From: Betaproteobacteria bacterium
GTDB lineage: Bacteria; Pseudomonadota; Gammaproteobacteria; Burkholderiales; Casimicrobiaceae
Direction of reading: 5' to 3'
NCBI GenBank assembly: GCA_013298765.1
Contig: JAAFJA010000004.1
Location: 124,001-188,000 of the forward strand
Length of the DNA: 64,000 bases
A program made the position numbers and the translations under genes. This document shows positions 8,412 through 17,370 of this stretch, piece after piece (positions within the stretch are counted from its first letter, which is position 1; each line of letters opens with the position of its first letter). The notes below the pieces were generated by a model. That model was not told the origin of the DNA, made no database searches, and saw only the letters and a program-made list of their open reading frames with translations.

Positions 8412-10645
8412 TGCGGGTGGATTTCACAGAATTTGATCGTTTGGTTTCGCTCGCGCCGAATCCGGCTGCGGCGAACGAAGCCATCGCAACCACCGCCGAC
8501 GGTCAGCGTGTCGCTGTTTCGTTGGCGAGCTTCGGGGCGGGTATCGTGCGCTTGCGCGTGAATCCGATCGCAAAGCCTGACTATGGCCTGCTGGTTGCCG
8601 AGGTCGACGACAAGGGCGTTCTTTCAAGCACCGAGCATTCGATTTCCATTCAATGCGGCAACCTCAAACTTACCCTTTCGAGCGACGCCACCAATCCGGT
8701 CAAACTTACGCTTACGTACCGCGGCAAACCGCTCCTTCAAACTACGAAAGACGAGCATTTTCGTGGGATGGCAAAGCCGCTGGAAGCCCATCGAACTCCG
8801 GGCATCGGCGTTAAATCGAATCAGAGCACGATCGCCTTTAATTTCGATGAAGCGGATGCAATATTTGGCTTAGGTGAAAAGGGCGCTTCGCTCAATAAAG
8901 TCGGGCAGCTGGTTACTTCGCGTGTGGAAGATGCGCTCGGTGTAAACACCGATTTCGCCTACAAGAACACGCCGTTCGCGTGGGCGATCACCCGGCATGG
9001 TTGCTGGGGTGTGCTGACCCATACGACAGTCGACGTACATCATGGCGTCGGTTACGCGCAGTGGTCGAATCGCTCGTACGTGATCATCGCTGACGAGCCG
9101 CAGCTTGATCTGTTTTTGATCGCCACCGACACGCCGGCTCAAATGATCGCCGCGTATCACCGACTCACCGGCAAACCGGAGAACGTGCCGCTGTGGTCGC
9201 TCGGCGCATGGATTTCTCGCGCGTATTACAAAAATGAAGCGGACATCATGGCGACCGCGAAAGAGATTCGTGATCGCAAATTCCCCGCGGATGTGATCAC
9301 GTTTGACGGCCGTGCATGGCAAGACACGCCAACCCGTTTTCACTTCAATTTCGACCCGAGTCGCTATCCCGATCCGAAGCGCGTGATCGACAACTTAAAA
9401 GCGCTCGATTACAAGATTTGCTGCTGGGAATATCCGTTGGTGTCCGTGAATCACCCGCAGTACGCGAAGTACCGCGACGCCAATTACTTCTTGAAGAACA
9501 CCGACGGCAGTGAACTCGTTTTTCACTGGGACACCGGCAAGAAAACCACGCCGTTCGGCCCGACGCTTACGCCACTGCCGCCTTCGGGTTTAGTCGATTT
9601 CACCAACCCGGCCGCGTATGCGTGGTGGCGCGATGAACACAAAAAATTGTGGGCTGTCGGCGTCGATACCATCAAGAACGACTTTGGCGAACAGGTGCCC
9701 GCGAATGCGCTCGCGCACAACGGTGATACCGGCGAGCGCGTGCATAACGTCAACGCGCAACTCTACATGCGCTGCGTGTGGGAGGCTTCGCGCGAAGCCT
9801 ACGGCGATGAAGCCTGTCTGTGGGGGCGTGCCGGATGGATTGGCACGCAGCGTCATCCGCTGCAATGGGGCGGTGACCCGCAAAGTGATTGGGGTGGGCT
9901 CGTCAATTCGATTCGCGCGGGTCTGAATCACGGCCACTCTGGTTCGCCGTTTCACGCGACGGACGTCGGCGGTTTTTACGGCGCAACGCAGCCAGAACCC
10001 GAGTTGTATTTGCGTTGGGTACAGGCGGCTGTGTTCGCCTCGCACTTCCGCATTCACGGCATCGGCGCGCGTGAGCCGTGGATGTTTGGCAAAAACGTTG
10101 AGCGCATCGCCCGCGAGTTTTTCGAGATTCGCTACAAGCTCTTGCCTTATCTTCGCGGCGCATGCGATGTGTCGGTGAAAACCGGTTTGCCGGTGATGCG
10201 TTCAATGGCGCTCATGCATCCCGATGATCGCGTCGCGCGCGCGTTCGAAACGCAGTTTTATTGCGGGCCGCATTTGCTCGTGATGCCGGTGACCAATCGC
10301 GATGGTGATGTCGAAGGCTACTTGCCGAGCAGCGGGCATGACGATGGCGGTTGGTATGACTTCTGGACCGGTATGCATTTGGATGGCGGCGAAGTGATTC
10401 AGCTCAATTACGATCTTGAGCGGATTCCCGTGTTCGTTCGCGCAGGTGTTGCGTTCCCAATCGGGCCCGTGGTGCAATCGACGCGTCCGCTTGAGGGCGA
10501 CACGCCGGTTGTGGCGGTCGCAGAATTCGGCGAGCCGACGAATGGCAAGTACGAAATCTGCGCGCGTAGTGATGCGCTGAAGCGCGTCGGCAACGAGTGG
10601 CGCAGCTACGGGCAGAAGGTAATGAACGTGAGGAGGTTTGTGTGA
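8411..10645 (+). CDS. Glycoside hydrolase family 31, YicI-like alpha-xylosidase/alpha-glucosidase
   Basis: A 744-residue GH31 enzyme without a signal peptide, so cytosolic. The nucleophile motif IKNDFGE puts the catalytic aspartate at about residue 424, and QWGGDPQSDW supplies the general acid at about 489. The N-terminal beta-sandwich ends before the PLWSLGAWISR segment that opens the barrel. The closest described layout is YicI-type alpha-xylosidase, but alpha-glucosidase activity cannot be excluded. Its ATG shares one base with the aldolase stop (TAATG). It probably trims the oligosaccharide or glycoside brought in by the downstream ABC importer. Confidence 0.85.
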   Translation: MRVDFTEFDRLVSLAPNPAAANEAIATTADGQRVAVSLASFGAGIVRLRVNPIAKPDYGLLVAEVDDKGVLSSTEHSISIQCGNLKLTLSSDATNPVKLTLTYRGKPLLQTTKDEHFRGMAKPLEAHRTPGIGVKSNQSTIAFNFDEADAIFGLGEKGASLNKVGQLVTSRVEDALGVNTDFAYKNTPFAWAITRHGCWGVLTHTTVDVHHGVGYAQWSNRSYVIIADEPQLDLFLIATDTPAQMIAAYHRLTGKPENVPLWSLGAWISRAYYKNEADIMATAKEIRDRKFPADVITFDGRAWQDTPTRFHFNFDPSRYPDPKRVIDNLKALDYKICCWEYPLVSVNHPQYAKYRDANYFLKNTDGSELVFHWDTGKKTTPFGPTLTPLPPSGLVDFTNPAAYAWWRDEHKKLWAVGVDTIKNDFGEQVPANALAHNGDTGERVHNVNAQLYMRCVWEASREAYGDEACLWGRAGWIGTQRHPLQWGGDPQSDWGGLVNSIRAGLNHGHSGSPFHATDVGGFYGATQPEPELYLRWVQAAVFASHFRIHGIGAREPWMFGKNVERIAREFFEIRYKLLPYLRGACDVSVKTGLPVMRSMALMHPDDRVARAFETQFYCGPHLLVMPVTNRDGDVEGYLPSSGHDDGGWYDFWTGMHLDGGEVIQLNYDLERIPVFVRAGVAFPIGPVVQSTRPLEGDTPVVAVAEFGEPTNGKYEICARSDALKRVGNEWRSYGQKVMNVRRFV

Positions 10646-10660
10646 AGTCTCTATCCGGCT

Positions 10661-10792
10661 CCTCTCCCTCTGGGAGAGGTCAACGCGGAGCGTTGGGTGA
10701 GGGTATTTCGGCGGTCGCATACGCGAGAGCTGCCCATCACGCGCGTATCCCCCTCACCCGGCCTCACGGCCGACCTCTCCCAGAGGGAGAGG
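10661..10792. repeat. Long inverted repeat, GGGAGAGG family, copy 1
   Basis: A 21-nt arm (10661-10681) is matched exactly by its reverse complement at 10772-10792, and inner GGGTGAGGG (10694-10702) pairs with CCCTCACCC (10751-10759). Each arm also folds on itself (CCTCTCCC / GGGAGAGG). It lies between the GH31 stop and the ABC ATPase start, and its right end supplies GAGGAG, the likely ribosome-binding site of that next gene. Confidence 0.88.
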
Positions 10793-10801
10793 AGTTAAAT
10801 C

Positions 10802-11869
10802 ATGGCTAACGTCAACCTCAAACAAGTCGTCAAATCCTTCGGTGAAACGAAGGTGATTCACGGCATCGATCTCGACATTAAATCGGGCGAATTCGTGGTG
10901 TTCGTCGGTCCGTCGGGCTGCGGCAAATCAACGTTGCTTCGAATGATCGCTGGGCTGGAAACAACGACCTCGGGTGACATCATGATTGGCACCGATCGCG
11001 TGAACGAATTGCCGCCGCGCTCGCGCGACATCGCAATGGTGTTCCAGGATTACGCGCTATATCCGCACAAGAGCGTGTTTGAAAACATGGCCTTCGGTTT
11101 GCGTCTTAGGAAGACTCCCGACGCCGAAATCAAGAAGCGGGTGGGCGATGCTGCCGCTATTTTGCAGATCGAACATTTGCTTGAGCGCAAGCCGCGCCAG
11201 CTCTCAGGCGGCCAGCGCCAGCGCGTGGCGATGGGGCGTGCGATCGTGCGTGATCCGAAAGCCTTTCTGTTTGACGAACCGCTTTCAAACTTGGACGCGC
11301 AGCTTCGCAACGAAATGCGCACCGAGATCAAGAAACTTCACGCGCGACTGGGCAAAACGATCATTTACGTGACGCATGATCAGGTCGAAGCGATGACGCT
11401 GGCTGATCGAATCGCCGTGCTCTCTGCGGGCCATGTCATGCAATATGCGTCGCCCGATGAAATCTACAACCGCCCCGCAGCAAAATTCGTGGCGGGCTTT
11501 ACCGGTTCGCCGTCGATGAATTTTGCAGCCGCTACGGTCAGTGCCGATGGCGCGAGCGTTGTGGTCGCGGGGGCCACCGTGGCGCTTGGCTATGCACGCA
11601 AGAGCGCCGCTGGGCGTGAGGTCACCTTCGGCGTTCGCCCGGAAGATATCGATGTCGGCGGCGACATTCCTGCGAGGGTGGTCGTCATTGAGCCGCTCGG
11701 TGCAGAAACGCTGGTGACGCTTGCCATCGGGAGTCAGAATCCAGTGGAGATGATCACTCGGGTTGATGCGGACACAAAGCTCGCCTCGGGCGATCAGATC
11801 AAGGTTTCGATCAATTCAGCGAAAACACATTTGTTCGATCTGAAAACCGAGCTTGCGGTGACGCAGTAG
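10802..11869 (+). CDS. CUT1 sugar ABC transporter ATP-binding protein (MalK/UgpC type)
   Basis: 355 residues: nucleotide-binding domain plus a C-terminal OB-type (TOBE) regulatory domain. Walker [10 protein letters not shown] is at residues 36-44, the signature LSGGQRQ starts at 134 and Walker B LFDEP follows near 156. The length and C-terminal FGVRPEDI segment are typical of MalK/UgpC/MsmK subunits that energise CUT1 importers. The cognate binding protein and two permeases follow. The ribosome-binding site is contributed by the repeat directly upstream. Confidence 0.92.
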   Translation: MANVNLKQVVKSFGETKVIHGIDLDIKSGEFVVFVGPSGCGKSTLLRMIAGLETTTSGDIMIGTDRVNELPPRSRDIAMVFQDYALYPHKSVFENMAFGLRLRKTPDAEIKKRVGDAAAILQIEHLLERKPRQLSGGQRQRVAMGRAIVRDPKAFLFDEPLSNLDAQLRNEMRTEIKKLHARLGKTIIYVTHDQVEAMTLADRIAVLSAGHVMQYASPDEIYNRPAAKFVAGFTGSPSMNFAAATVSADGASVVVAGATVALGYARKSAAGREVTFGVRPEDIDVGGDIPARVVVIEPLGAETLVTLAIGSQNPVEMITRVDADTKLASGDQIKVSINSAKTHLFDLKTELAVTQ

Positions 11870-11932
11870 CGTAAAAAGCGCGCACAATCTGGAGGAAATT
11901 CGAACCAGCGCAGCAGTACATATTTATGCAGG

Positions 11933-12020
11933 TAAGCCCGTTTTTATTCGGGCTAGCAGTCAAGAAAACGCTTTTTCGTAATTTGGTATTTATTCGTTTT
12001 AGCCCAAATCACTTCGGGCC
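11933..12020. repeat. Paired GCCC/GGGC hairpins upstream of the sugar-binding protein gene
   Basis: The first hairpin is AGCCCG (11935-11940) with CGGGCT (11949-11954) around an AT-rich loop; the second is GCCC (12002-12005) with GGGC (12016-12019). An AT-rich spacer with AAAACGCTTTTT lies between them. The same plan recurs in several other intergenic regions of the window. Here the first hairpin could partly stop transcription behind the ATPase gene, and the second ends just before a strong AAGGAGGT ribosome-binding site (12028-12035). Confidence 0.6.
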
Positions 12021-12043
12021 TTACTTTAAGGAGGTGCAGTAGC

Positions 12044-13303
12044 ATGAAACTGAAAAAACTAGCCCTTGCGGCGACGCTCGCGTCGTTCATCGTGGGCACC
12101 ACGGCGGCTTGGTCGCAAACCACACTTCGCATTTTCACGGGCGGCCAGCAACGGCCAGACGTGATGCGCAAAATCGCGGACGAGTACGAGAAGCGCACGC
12201 CCGGCGTGAAGATCGCGGTGGAAGTCGGCGGCGCGACTTCGGAAGCGCAACAGCAATACCTGAACACGGTGCTCACATCGAAAGACAGCGCGCTTGATGT
12301 CGTGCTGATCGACGTGATTCGCCCTGCGCAATGGGCGGCCGCGGGTTGGGCTGAGCCGCTTGATGCGTACTTGGGCGCAGACAAAGCCAAGGTCATGTCG
12401 CAATACATGAAGGCGTACGCCGACGCGAATACCGTGAACGGCAAAGTGATTTCTCTGCCGTACTTCGCCGATTCACAATTCCTCTACTACCGCAAAGATT
12501 TGCTCGCTAAATACAAGCGTCCCGTGCCAAAAACGTGGGATGAATTGATGGAAACCTCGCAAATCATCATGGCAGGCGAGAAGAACCCGAACCTGCGCGG
12601 CTTTGAAACCGCGGGCGCGCCGATTGAGGGCACAGTCTGTACGTTCCTCGTTCCGCTCTGGGGCGAAGGCGGCGACATGCTTAAGAACGGTAAGTTGAAT
12701 CTCGACACGCCTGAAGCGCGTCAGCCCTTCCAGTTGCTTGGTCGCTTGAAGCAAGCGGGAGTGATGTCGCCTAACGTCGGCGAGATCGTCACCGATCGTA
12801 TTCGCATCAACTTCCAGGCTGGCAATTTGATCTTTGCTCAAACCTGGGGCTACGTGTGGAATCGCTCGCAAAACGACGCTGATTCCAAAGTAAAGGGCAA
12901 CGTTGGCGTTGCCGTGCTACCTGCATCGAAGACGGGCAAATCGGCGACGTGTATCGGTGGCTGGCAGCTTGCTGTGAGCGCGTTCTCGAAGAACAAAGCG
13001 GAAGCAGTGAAGTTCGTGCGCTACCTCTCGTCACCCGAAGTGTCGAAGATGCAAGCGATCGCCGCATCGCATCTGCCAGTGTTCCCAAGTGTCTACAAAG
13101 ACAAAGAGGTGGTTGCAGCGAATCCGTGGTTCGAGTTCGCAGGCCCGATTGTGGAGACCGCGAGATCGCGCCCTGTTACGCCGCGCTATCAAGAAGTCTC
13201 AGATGCGATCCGTTCGAACATGAACGCATATCTCTCTGGCACGAAGACAACGGACGTGGCACTGGGCGATATGAAGAAGCGCCTGGAGCCAGTGTTTAAG
13301 TAA
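12044..13303 (+). CDS. CUT1 sugar ABC transporter substrate-binding protein
   Basis: 419 residues with a clear signal peptide (KLKKLALAATLASFIVGTTAAWSQ, cleavage near residue 25), then an extracellular solute-binding family 1 fold: TLRIFTGGQQRPDVMRKIADEYEKRTPGVKI, DVVLIDVIRPAQWAAAGW and SLPYFADSQFLYYRKDLL. It captures the sugar in the periplasm and delivers it to the two permeases encoded next. It has one of the strongest ribosome-binding sites in the window, AAGGAGGT about 8 nt before the ATG, as expected for an abundant binding protein. The ligand is unknown; context suggests an alpha-glycoside or oligosaccharide. Confidence 0.9.
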   Translation: MKLKKLALAATLASFIVGTTAAWSQTTLRIFTGGQQRPDVMRKIADEYEKRTPGVKIAVEVGGATSEAQQQYLNTVLTSKDSALDVVLIDVIRPAQWAAAGWAEPLDAYLGADKAKVMSQYMKAYADANTVNGKVISLPYFADSQFLYYRKDLLAKYKRPVPKTWDELMETSQIIMAGEKNPNLRGFETAGAPIEGTVCTFLVPLWGEGGDMLKNGKLNLDTPEARQPFQLLGRLKQAGVMSPNVGEIVTDRIRINFQAGNLIFAQTWGYVWNRSQNDADSKVKGNVGVAVLPASKTGKSATCIGGWQLAVSAFSKNKAEAVKFVRYLSSPEVSKMQAIAASHLPVFPSVYKDKEVVAANPWFEFAGPIVETARSRPVTPRYQEVSDAIRSNMNAYLSGTKTTDVALGDMKKRLEPVFK

Positions 13304-13310
13304 CGCGCTC

Positions 13311-13437
13311 CCCTCTCCCCCTGGGAGAGGGTGCCCGCAAGGGCGGGTGAGGGAAAGCTCCCCCCTTGAGTCAGTAGCGAGATTTGCACGCTATCTCCCT
13401 CACCCGCACTACGCGCGCCCTCTCCCAGCGGGAGAGG
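13311..13437. repeat. Long inverted repeat, GGGAGAGG family, copy 2
   Basis: The left arm CCTCTCCC..GGGAGAGG (13312-13330) and right arm CCCTCTCCCAGCGGGAGAGG (13418-13437) are inverted copies, with inner GGGTGAGGG and CCCTCACCC. It fills the gap between the binding-protein gene and the first permease and could damp read-through or protect the upstream message from 3' decay. Confidence 0.86.
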
Positions 13438-13481
13438 CGATTTTCGGAAGCGTTCGCTCAAGAGTGCTTCCAAAAGTCAAT

Positions 13482-14372
13482 ATGAAACCATCCAAAGACC
13501 TCTCCGAACGCGCCTTAGGCTGGCTATTGCTCGCGCCTGTGGGCATTTTGCTCGCGCTGATCGTGATCTATCCGGTCGGGCAGTTGATCTATTCGAGTTT
13601 TTTCACGATTCGATTGACCGAGCCCTGGCTGGGAACGCCCTTCGTTGGCCTGGAAAACTATGCGAAGGCGTGGGAGGACGAACGCTTTTGGGGCGCGCTC
13701 CAAAACACGATCCTATACATCGCGATCACGGTGCCGGGCTCGCTCGCGGTGGGCTTGGGGCTTGCGATGCTTGCCAACCTGCCGTTCAAACGAAAGTGGC
13801 CAGTGCGCTTGGCGCTGCTGCTTCCGTGGGCGCTGCCGCTCGTGTTCGCAGGCCTCATCTTCCGCTGGTTCTTTGATTTCAAGCTGGGCTTCGTGAACGA
13901 TTTCATCACGCGTTTCGGCTTCGATCCTGTGCCCTGGCTCACCAATCCGACGATGGCAAAGATCGCGATTTGCATTACGATCATTTGGAAATCGTCTTCG
14001 TTCATGGCGCTGGTGCTGCTCGCAGGATTGCAATCGATTCCGAAATCGCTTTACGAAGCGGCTGAGGTTGATGGCGCGAGTAAATGGGTGCAATTCAAAG
14101 AGATCACCTTGCCGATGCTCGTGCCCGCGATTTTTGTCGCGCTCATTTTCCGCACCATCACTGCGATTCAAACCTTCGACATTCCGTACGCCATGACGGG
14201 CGGCGGCCCAGGTGATTCCACCGAAACGCTCGCGATGTACATCCACAAGAACACACTCGATTTCCTAGATTTCGGCTACGGCTCGGCGCTCGCCACAATT
14301 ATGTTTGTCGTTTCAATTGTCGCGACGAGCGGATATCTGCGGTACACGCAACGTAGTGCGGGGAGAGATTGA
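13482..14372 (+). CDS. CUT1 sugar ABC transporter permease (MalF/UgpA type)
   Basis: 296 residues with six predicted membrane helices; the first is LGWLLLAPVGILLALIVIYP. The cytoplasmic coupling (EAA) loop is visible as YEAAEVDGASKWVQFKEITLP at about residues 190-210. It forms the inner-membrane channel with the next permease and docks the ATPase. The ATG at 13482 is preferred because the longer frame back to 13347 would be translated from the upstream repeat. Shine-Dalgarno complementarity is weak, so expression may lean on coupling or leaderless re-initiation. Confidence 0.9.
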   Translation: MKPSKDLSERALGWLLLAPVGILLALIVIYPVGQLIYSSFFTIRLTEPWLGTPFVGLENYAKAWEDERFWGALQNTILYIAITVPGSLAVGLGLAMLANLPFKRKWPVRLALLLPWALPLVFAGLIFRWFFDFKLGFVNDFITRFGFDPVPWLTNPTMAKIAICITIIWKSSSFMALVLLAGLQSIPKSLYEAAEVDGASKWVQFKEITLPMLVPAIFVALIFRTITAIQTFDIPYAMTGGGPGDSTETLAMYIHKNTLDFLDFGYGSALATIMFVVSIVATSGYLRYTQRSAGRD

Positions 14373-14373
14373 A

Positions 14374-15207
14374 ATGAACCTCGCTGAAATGAAAACCAAA
14401 TCGATGGTGATGCTCGCAGGGCTCATCGTCGTAGTCAACGGATTCTTTCCTGCTGTTTGGATCTTTTTCACGTCGCTCAAAACCGAGAGCGAATTGTTGC
14501 AATTTCCGATCACCTACATTCCGCGCGACCCGACGCTCGTGAACTACTACCAAGCGTTCACTGAGAAGCCGCTGCATCTCTTTATTTTGAACAGCGTGAT
14601 CGTCGCTGGTGCGTCAACGATCATCACCGTGTTTGTCGCCGCGCTCGCCGCCTACGCGCTCACGCGTCTGAAGATGCCCAAGCGCAATCTGTTGATGAGC
14701 CTGCTGCTCGCGGTCTCGATGTTTCCGCTCATTTCGCTGATCGTGCCGCTTTTCCAAGTAATGCGCGAGATCGGTTTGCTCAACAACTATCTCTCACTGA
14801 TCCTGCCCTACACCGTGCTCTCGCTGCCCGTATGCACGCTGGTGATGGCGAGCTTTTTCCAAGACATTTCGCCCGATCTGGAAGCCGCCGCAATGGTCGA
14901 CGGCTGCACTCGCGTACAAGCGCTTTTCAAAATTGTGATGCCGCTTGCGGCCCCGGGTGTGTTCACGGCAGCAATCCTCGCCTTCGTAAATGCGTGGGAC
15001 GAATTCCTGCTCGCGCTCACCTTCCTCTCGCGAGAGAGCATGCGAACGCTCTCGGTCGGCATCACGCTCTACCAAGGCGAATTCGCATTCCCGTGGCCCC
15101 TCATTTCCGCAGCGCTCATCGTTGCGATCGTGCCGGTGTGCATCTTGATCGCGATCTTCCAAGAACGCGTGGTCGGCGGACTTACAGCGGGTGGCGTGAA
15201 GGGCTAG
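14374..15207 (+). CDS. CUT1 sugar ABC transporter permease (MalG/UgpE type)
   Basis: 277 residues with about six membrane helices, beginning VMLAGLIVVVNGFFPAVWIFF. The EAA loop reads LEAAAMVDGCTRVQALFKIVMP. The start at 14374 lies 1 nt after the preceding permease stop and has GGGGAG upstream (14361-14366); the longer frame opening at 14305 would overlap the other permease heavily. It completes the importer (ATPase, binding protein, two permeases) and ends the sugar-acid operon. Confidence 0.91.
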   Translation: MNLAEMKTKSMVMLAGLIVVVNGFFPAVWIFFTSLKTESELLQFPITYIPRDPTLVNYYQAFTEKPLHLFILNSVIVAGASTIITVFVAALAAYALTRLKMPKRNLLMSLLLAVSMFPLISLIVPLFQVMREIGLLNNYLSLILPYTVLSLPVCTLVMASFFQDISPDLEAAAMVDGCTRVQALFKIVMPLAAPGVFTAAILAFVNAWDEFLLALTFLSRESMRTLSVGITLYQGEFAFPWPLISAALIVAIVPVCILIAIFQERVVGGLTAGGVKG

Positions 15208-15245
15208 CTCCCCGCGACAAGCTGAGCAGCAACTTCTGACGTGAA

Positions 15246-15286
15246 CGCCCCATTTACTTGGGGCGCGACAGCAACAACAGCTTCGC
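15246..15286. repeat. Paired GCCC/GGGC hairpins after the sugar operon
   Basis: CGCCCCA (15246-15252) and TGGGGCG (15259-15265) form a perfect stem around TTTACT. A further GCCCCGACGCAATATGGGC hairpin follows downstream near 15313-15331. There is no U-run, so it fits the window's hairpin repeat family better than a classical terminator, although it follows the last operon gene. Confidence 0.5.
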
Positions 15287-15365
15287 GTTACTTAGAGAAA
15301 ATGGCGCTCTAGCCCCGACGCAATATGGGCAAGAGCGTTATCGCCAAAGTTCATCTCTCGCGTGT

Positions 15366-16013
15366 TTATCGCTCCATCTGCGCTCGCAGCGCTTTCAGAA
15401 ACGCTTTCACTTCGTCGCTCGGCTGCTGCGCAACCTTCCAATACTCCGAGCAATCGGATTTACGTGCGAGCAGTTGCATGTTCACCAATTCGCGGCGCAA
15501 GGTGACGTGATCGCCGTAGCTGTGCCACGCTTTGAGCACGCTGTTCACTTCCTTTTCCGTGTAGTGCTTCTTCGCGTCGAAACGCATCCACAAGCCCCAC
15601 ATCGCGATGCGCTGCACCGCAAACTTATGCGGCCACTTGTGAAGGCGTCCCAGTTCGTCGAACTGCGTCAACGCCTTTGCTGCATGCGCGGAAAGCGATG
15701 CAGGTTGTGGTTCGGCCACACGCAGTTTTGCAGGTGACAATTCGGCAACGCGGGGTTCCGCGTCACCTGCGGAATCAGCGGCGTTCGCAGCAGATCGAGA
15801 GACGGAAGCGGACGCGCGAAGGCTTTGAAAGTTTTGATAGCCCGCGCCTTTAGCGAGCCAGTTAAGCATCTGCGCCTGCGAAGGAGGATCGGACTGCGCA
15901 GCGATTGCTGCACGCAATGACTTCGCAAGCGCCGAGATATCGGACGCAGTGAAGCTCACACGTTCACGCGAACGCGCTGAAGTTTTGGGGAATGACGAAA
16001 TAGCGTCAGACAT
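15366..16013 (-). CDS. DUF2087-domain protein
   Basis: About 215 residues. The C-terminal part carries the DUF2087 pattern: FDAKKHYTEKEVNSVLKAW, then YGDHVTLRRELVNMQLLAR and a closing SEYWKV segment. The N-terminal part has a helical AQMLNWLAKGAGYQNFQSLRA segment, also seen in small uncharacterised proteins joined to this domain, and a low-complexity Ala/Pro linker near residues 90-130. The family has no settled function. The ATG at 16013, with AAAGG upstream, is preferred to a TTG at 16079. The gene stands alone at the edge of the accessory patch. Confidence 0.7.
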   Translation of the reverse strand: MSDAISSFPKTSARSRERVSFTASDISALAKSLRAAIAAQSDPPSQAQMLNWLAKGAGYQNFQSLRASASVSRSAANAADSAGDAEPRVAELSPAKLRVAEPQPASLSAHAAKALTQFDELGRLHKWPHKFAVQRIAMWGLWMRFDAKKHYTEKEVNSVLKAWHSYGDHVTLRRELVNMQLLARKSDCSEYWKVAQQPSDEVKAFLKALRAQMER

Positions 16014-16241
16014 AGCGAATCTGCCTTTCAACGCCGAACCCACATCAGTGGAAAGAGTTGGCAGCTCCCCTTCCAACACGGTTCAGCAAGAAGCGATTCG
16101 TGTGGTTTTTAAAGTGGCGAAGCAAACATGCGACGCGGACTCGTACAACAGCAGGTTTAGCGAAGCACCGAAGTGCCGGGAGCGTCTGAGTGAACTGCGG
16201 ACTCGAATGAAATGTTAGCGCATGCTGCGCATAATCGAGTG

Positions 16242-16526
16242 ATGAACGCTACAGCGCCAAAATCTGCGGACCCTTTGCACGGGCTCACGCTGGCCGCAAT
16301 CCTCGAAGCGCTGGTCGCGCATTTCGGCTGGAGAGAGCTTGGCGAGCGCATCCCGATTCGCTGCTTCACCCACGATCCCAGCATTAACTCAAGTCTTAAG
16401 TTCTTGCGAAAAACCCCGTGGGCGCGCGAGAAAGTGGAAGGGCTTTATCTCTTCATGTTGCGAGAGATTCGGCGCGAGACACAAGCAACTAACAACGCTT
16501 CCGACCACGAGCCGCCGGCGCGCTAA
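16242..16526 (+). CDS. VF530-family (DUF2132) small DNA-binding-like protein
   Basis: 94 residues matching the VF530 fold: [28 protein letters not shown], then [31 protein letters not shown]. This small helical family is proposed to bind DNA but its role is unknown. The ATG at 16242 is used; upstream in-frame starts lack support. A 200-bp gap and then a membrane nuclease gene follow on the same strand. Confidence 0.78.
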   Translation: MNATAPKSADPLHGLTLAAILEALVAHFGWRELGERIPIRCFTHDPSINSSLKFLRKTPWAREKVEGLYLFMLREIRRETQATNNASDHEPPAR

Positions 16527-16734
16527 AAAAATACGCCCTCACTTGATGCCACGACCTAGGGCGTGTTGACTCTATTCTCGTAACACTGCGGGGTGTGCTC
16601 GGGAACGAGCGCAACACGACTGCTCGCAGTAATACTCGCAAAAAAATGGCGGAATGAAGACGACTCGGGCGTATCGACGACGGCGTCTGATGATGTGACA
16701 AACTCACGCCTCTTACAAAGCAGGTGTGTACTTC

Positions 16735-17298
16735 GTGGCGCTAAAAATTTCCGACAAATCGCTCTTCGTGCGCCTCCTGCGCGCGCCCTGGTGGGTGAGC
16801 TTTGCAGTCGCCGCTATCGTGACCGCTGGCATGTTCGCGCTTCTTCCAAAAGACCTGAAGGCGGGCGCGATACTTTCCGGCATCCCATTCGTCGTGATCG
16901 GTGTGATGGCCGCATGGAGGCAGCGCGGCACACTCAGCCCGAAGCAAATTGAAGACGCGCTACAAAAGCTAGCCGCGATGACCGCGCGCGAGTTCACCGA
17001 CGCCCTCGCCGCAGCGTACGAACGCGATGGCTACAAAGTTGAGCGCTTCACCAAACCCGGCGCGGACCTCGCGATTGAAAAACAAGGCTACACAACGCTC
17101 GTGAGTTGCAAGCGCTGGAAAGCCGCGAACCACGGCGTCGAACCGCTACGCGAATTGCTCGCGGCGATGGAGAAGGCGGAGACCGGACGCGGGATTTATG
17201 TCGCGCTGAATTCGGTGAGCGACGCAGCGGCGCAGTTTGCGGAGAAGAATGGAATTCGGATACTGGTGAGCGACGAGTTAGCGACGTTCATTCGATAG
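16735..17298 (+). CDS. Membrane-anchored Mrr-like restriction endonuclease domain protein
   Basis: About 187 residues. Two hydrophobic segments (about residues 17-35 and 42-57) precede a nuclease-like domain: LAAMTAREFTDALAAAYERDGY, then GADLAIEK and LVSCKRWKA. This has the D...xCK layout of the Mrr catalytic family, but the usual Gln of the QCK motif is Ser. The segment VEPLRELLAAME and the closing GIRILVSDEL also fit Mrr relatives. Start at GTG 16735, 10 nt after AGCAGG. Whether it cleaves modified DNA or has another membrane-linked role is unknown; it neighbours a SIR2-like gene and a toxin-antitoxin pair. Confidence 0.75.
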   Translation: MALKISDKSLFVRLLRAPWWVSFAVAAIVTAGMFALLPKDLKAGAILSGIPFVVIGVMAAWRQRGTLSPKQIEDALQKLAAMTAREFTDALAAAYERDGYKVERFTKPGADLAIEKQGYTTLVSCKRWKAANHGVEPLRELLAAMEKAETGRGIYVALNSVSDAAAQFAEKNGIRILVSDELATFIR

Positions 17299-17370
17299 CT
17301 CACTGACGGAAATGTACCGCTAACCACGTCGAATGAACTTGTTGCCTGCTCAATCTCGGGGGCGCAGTAT

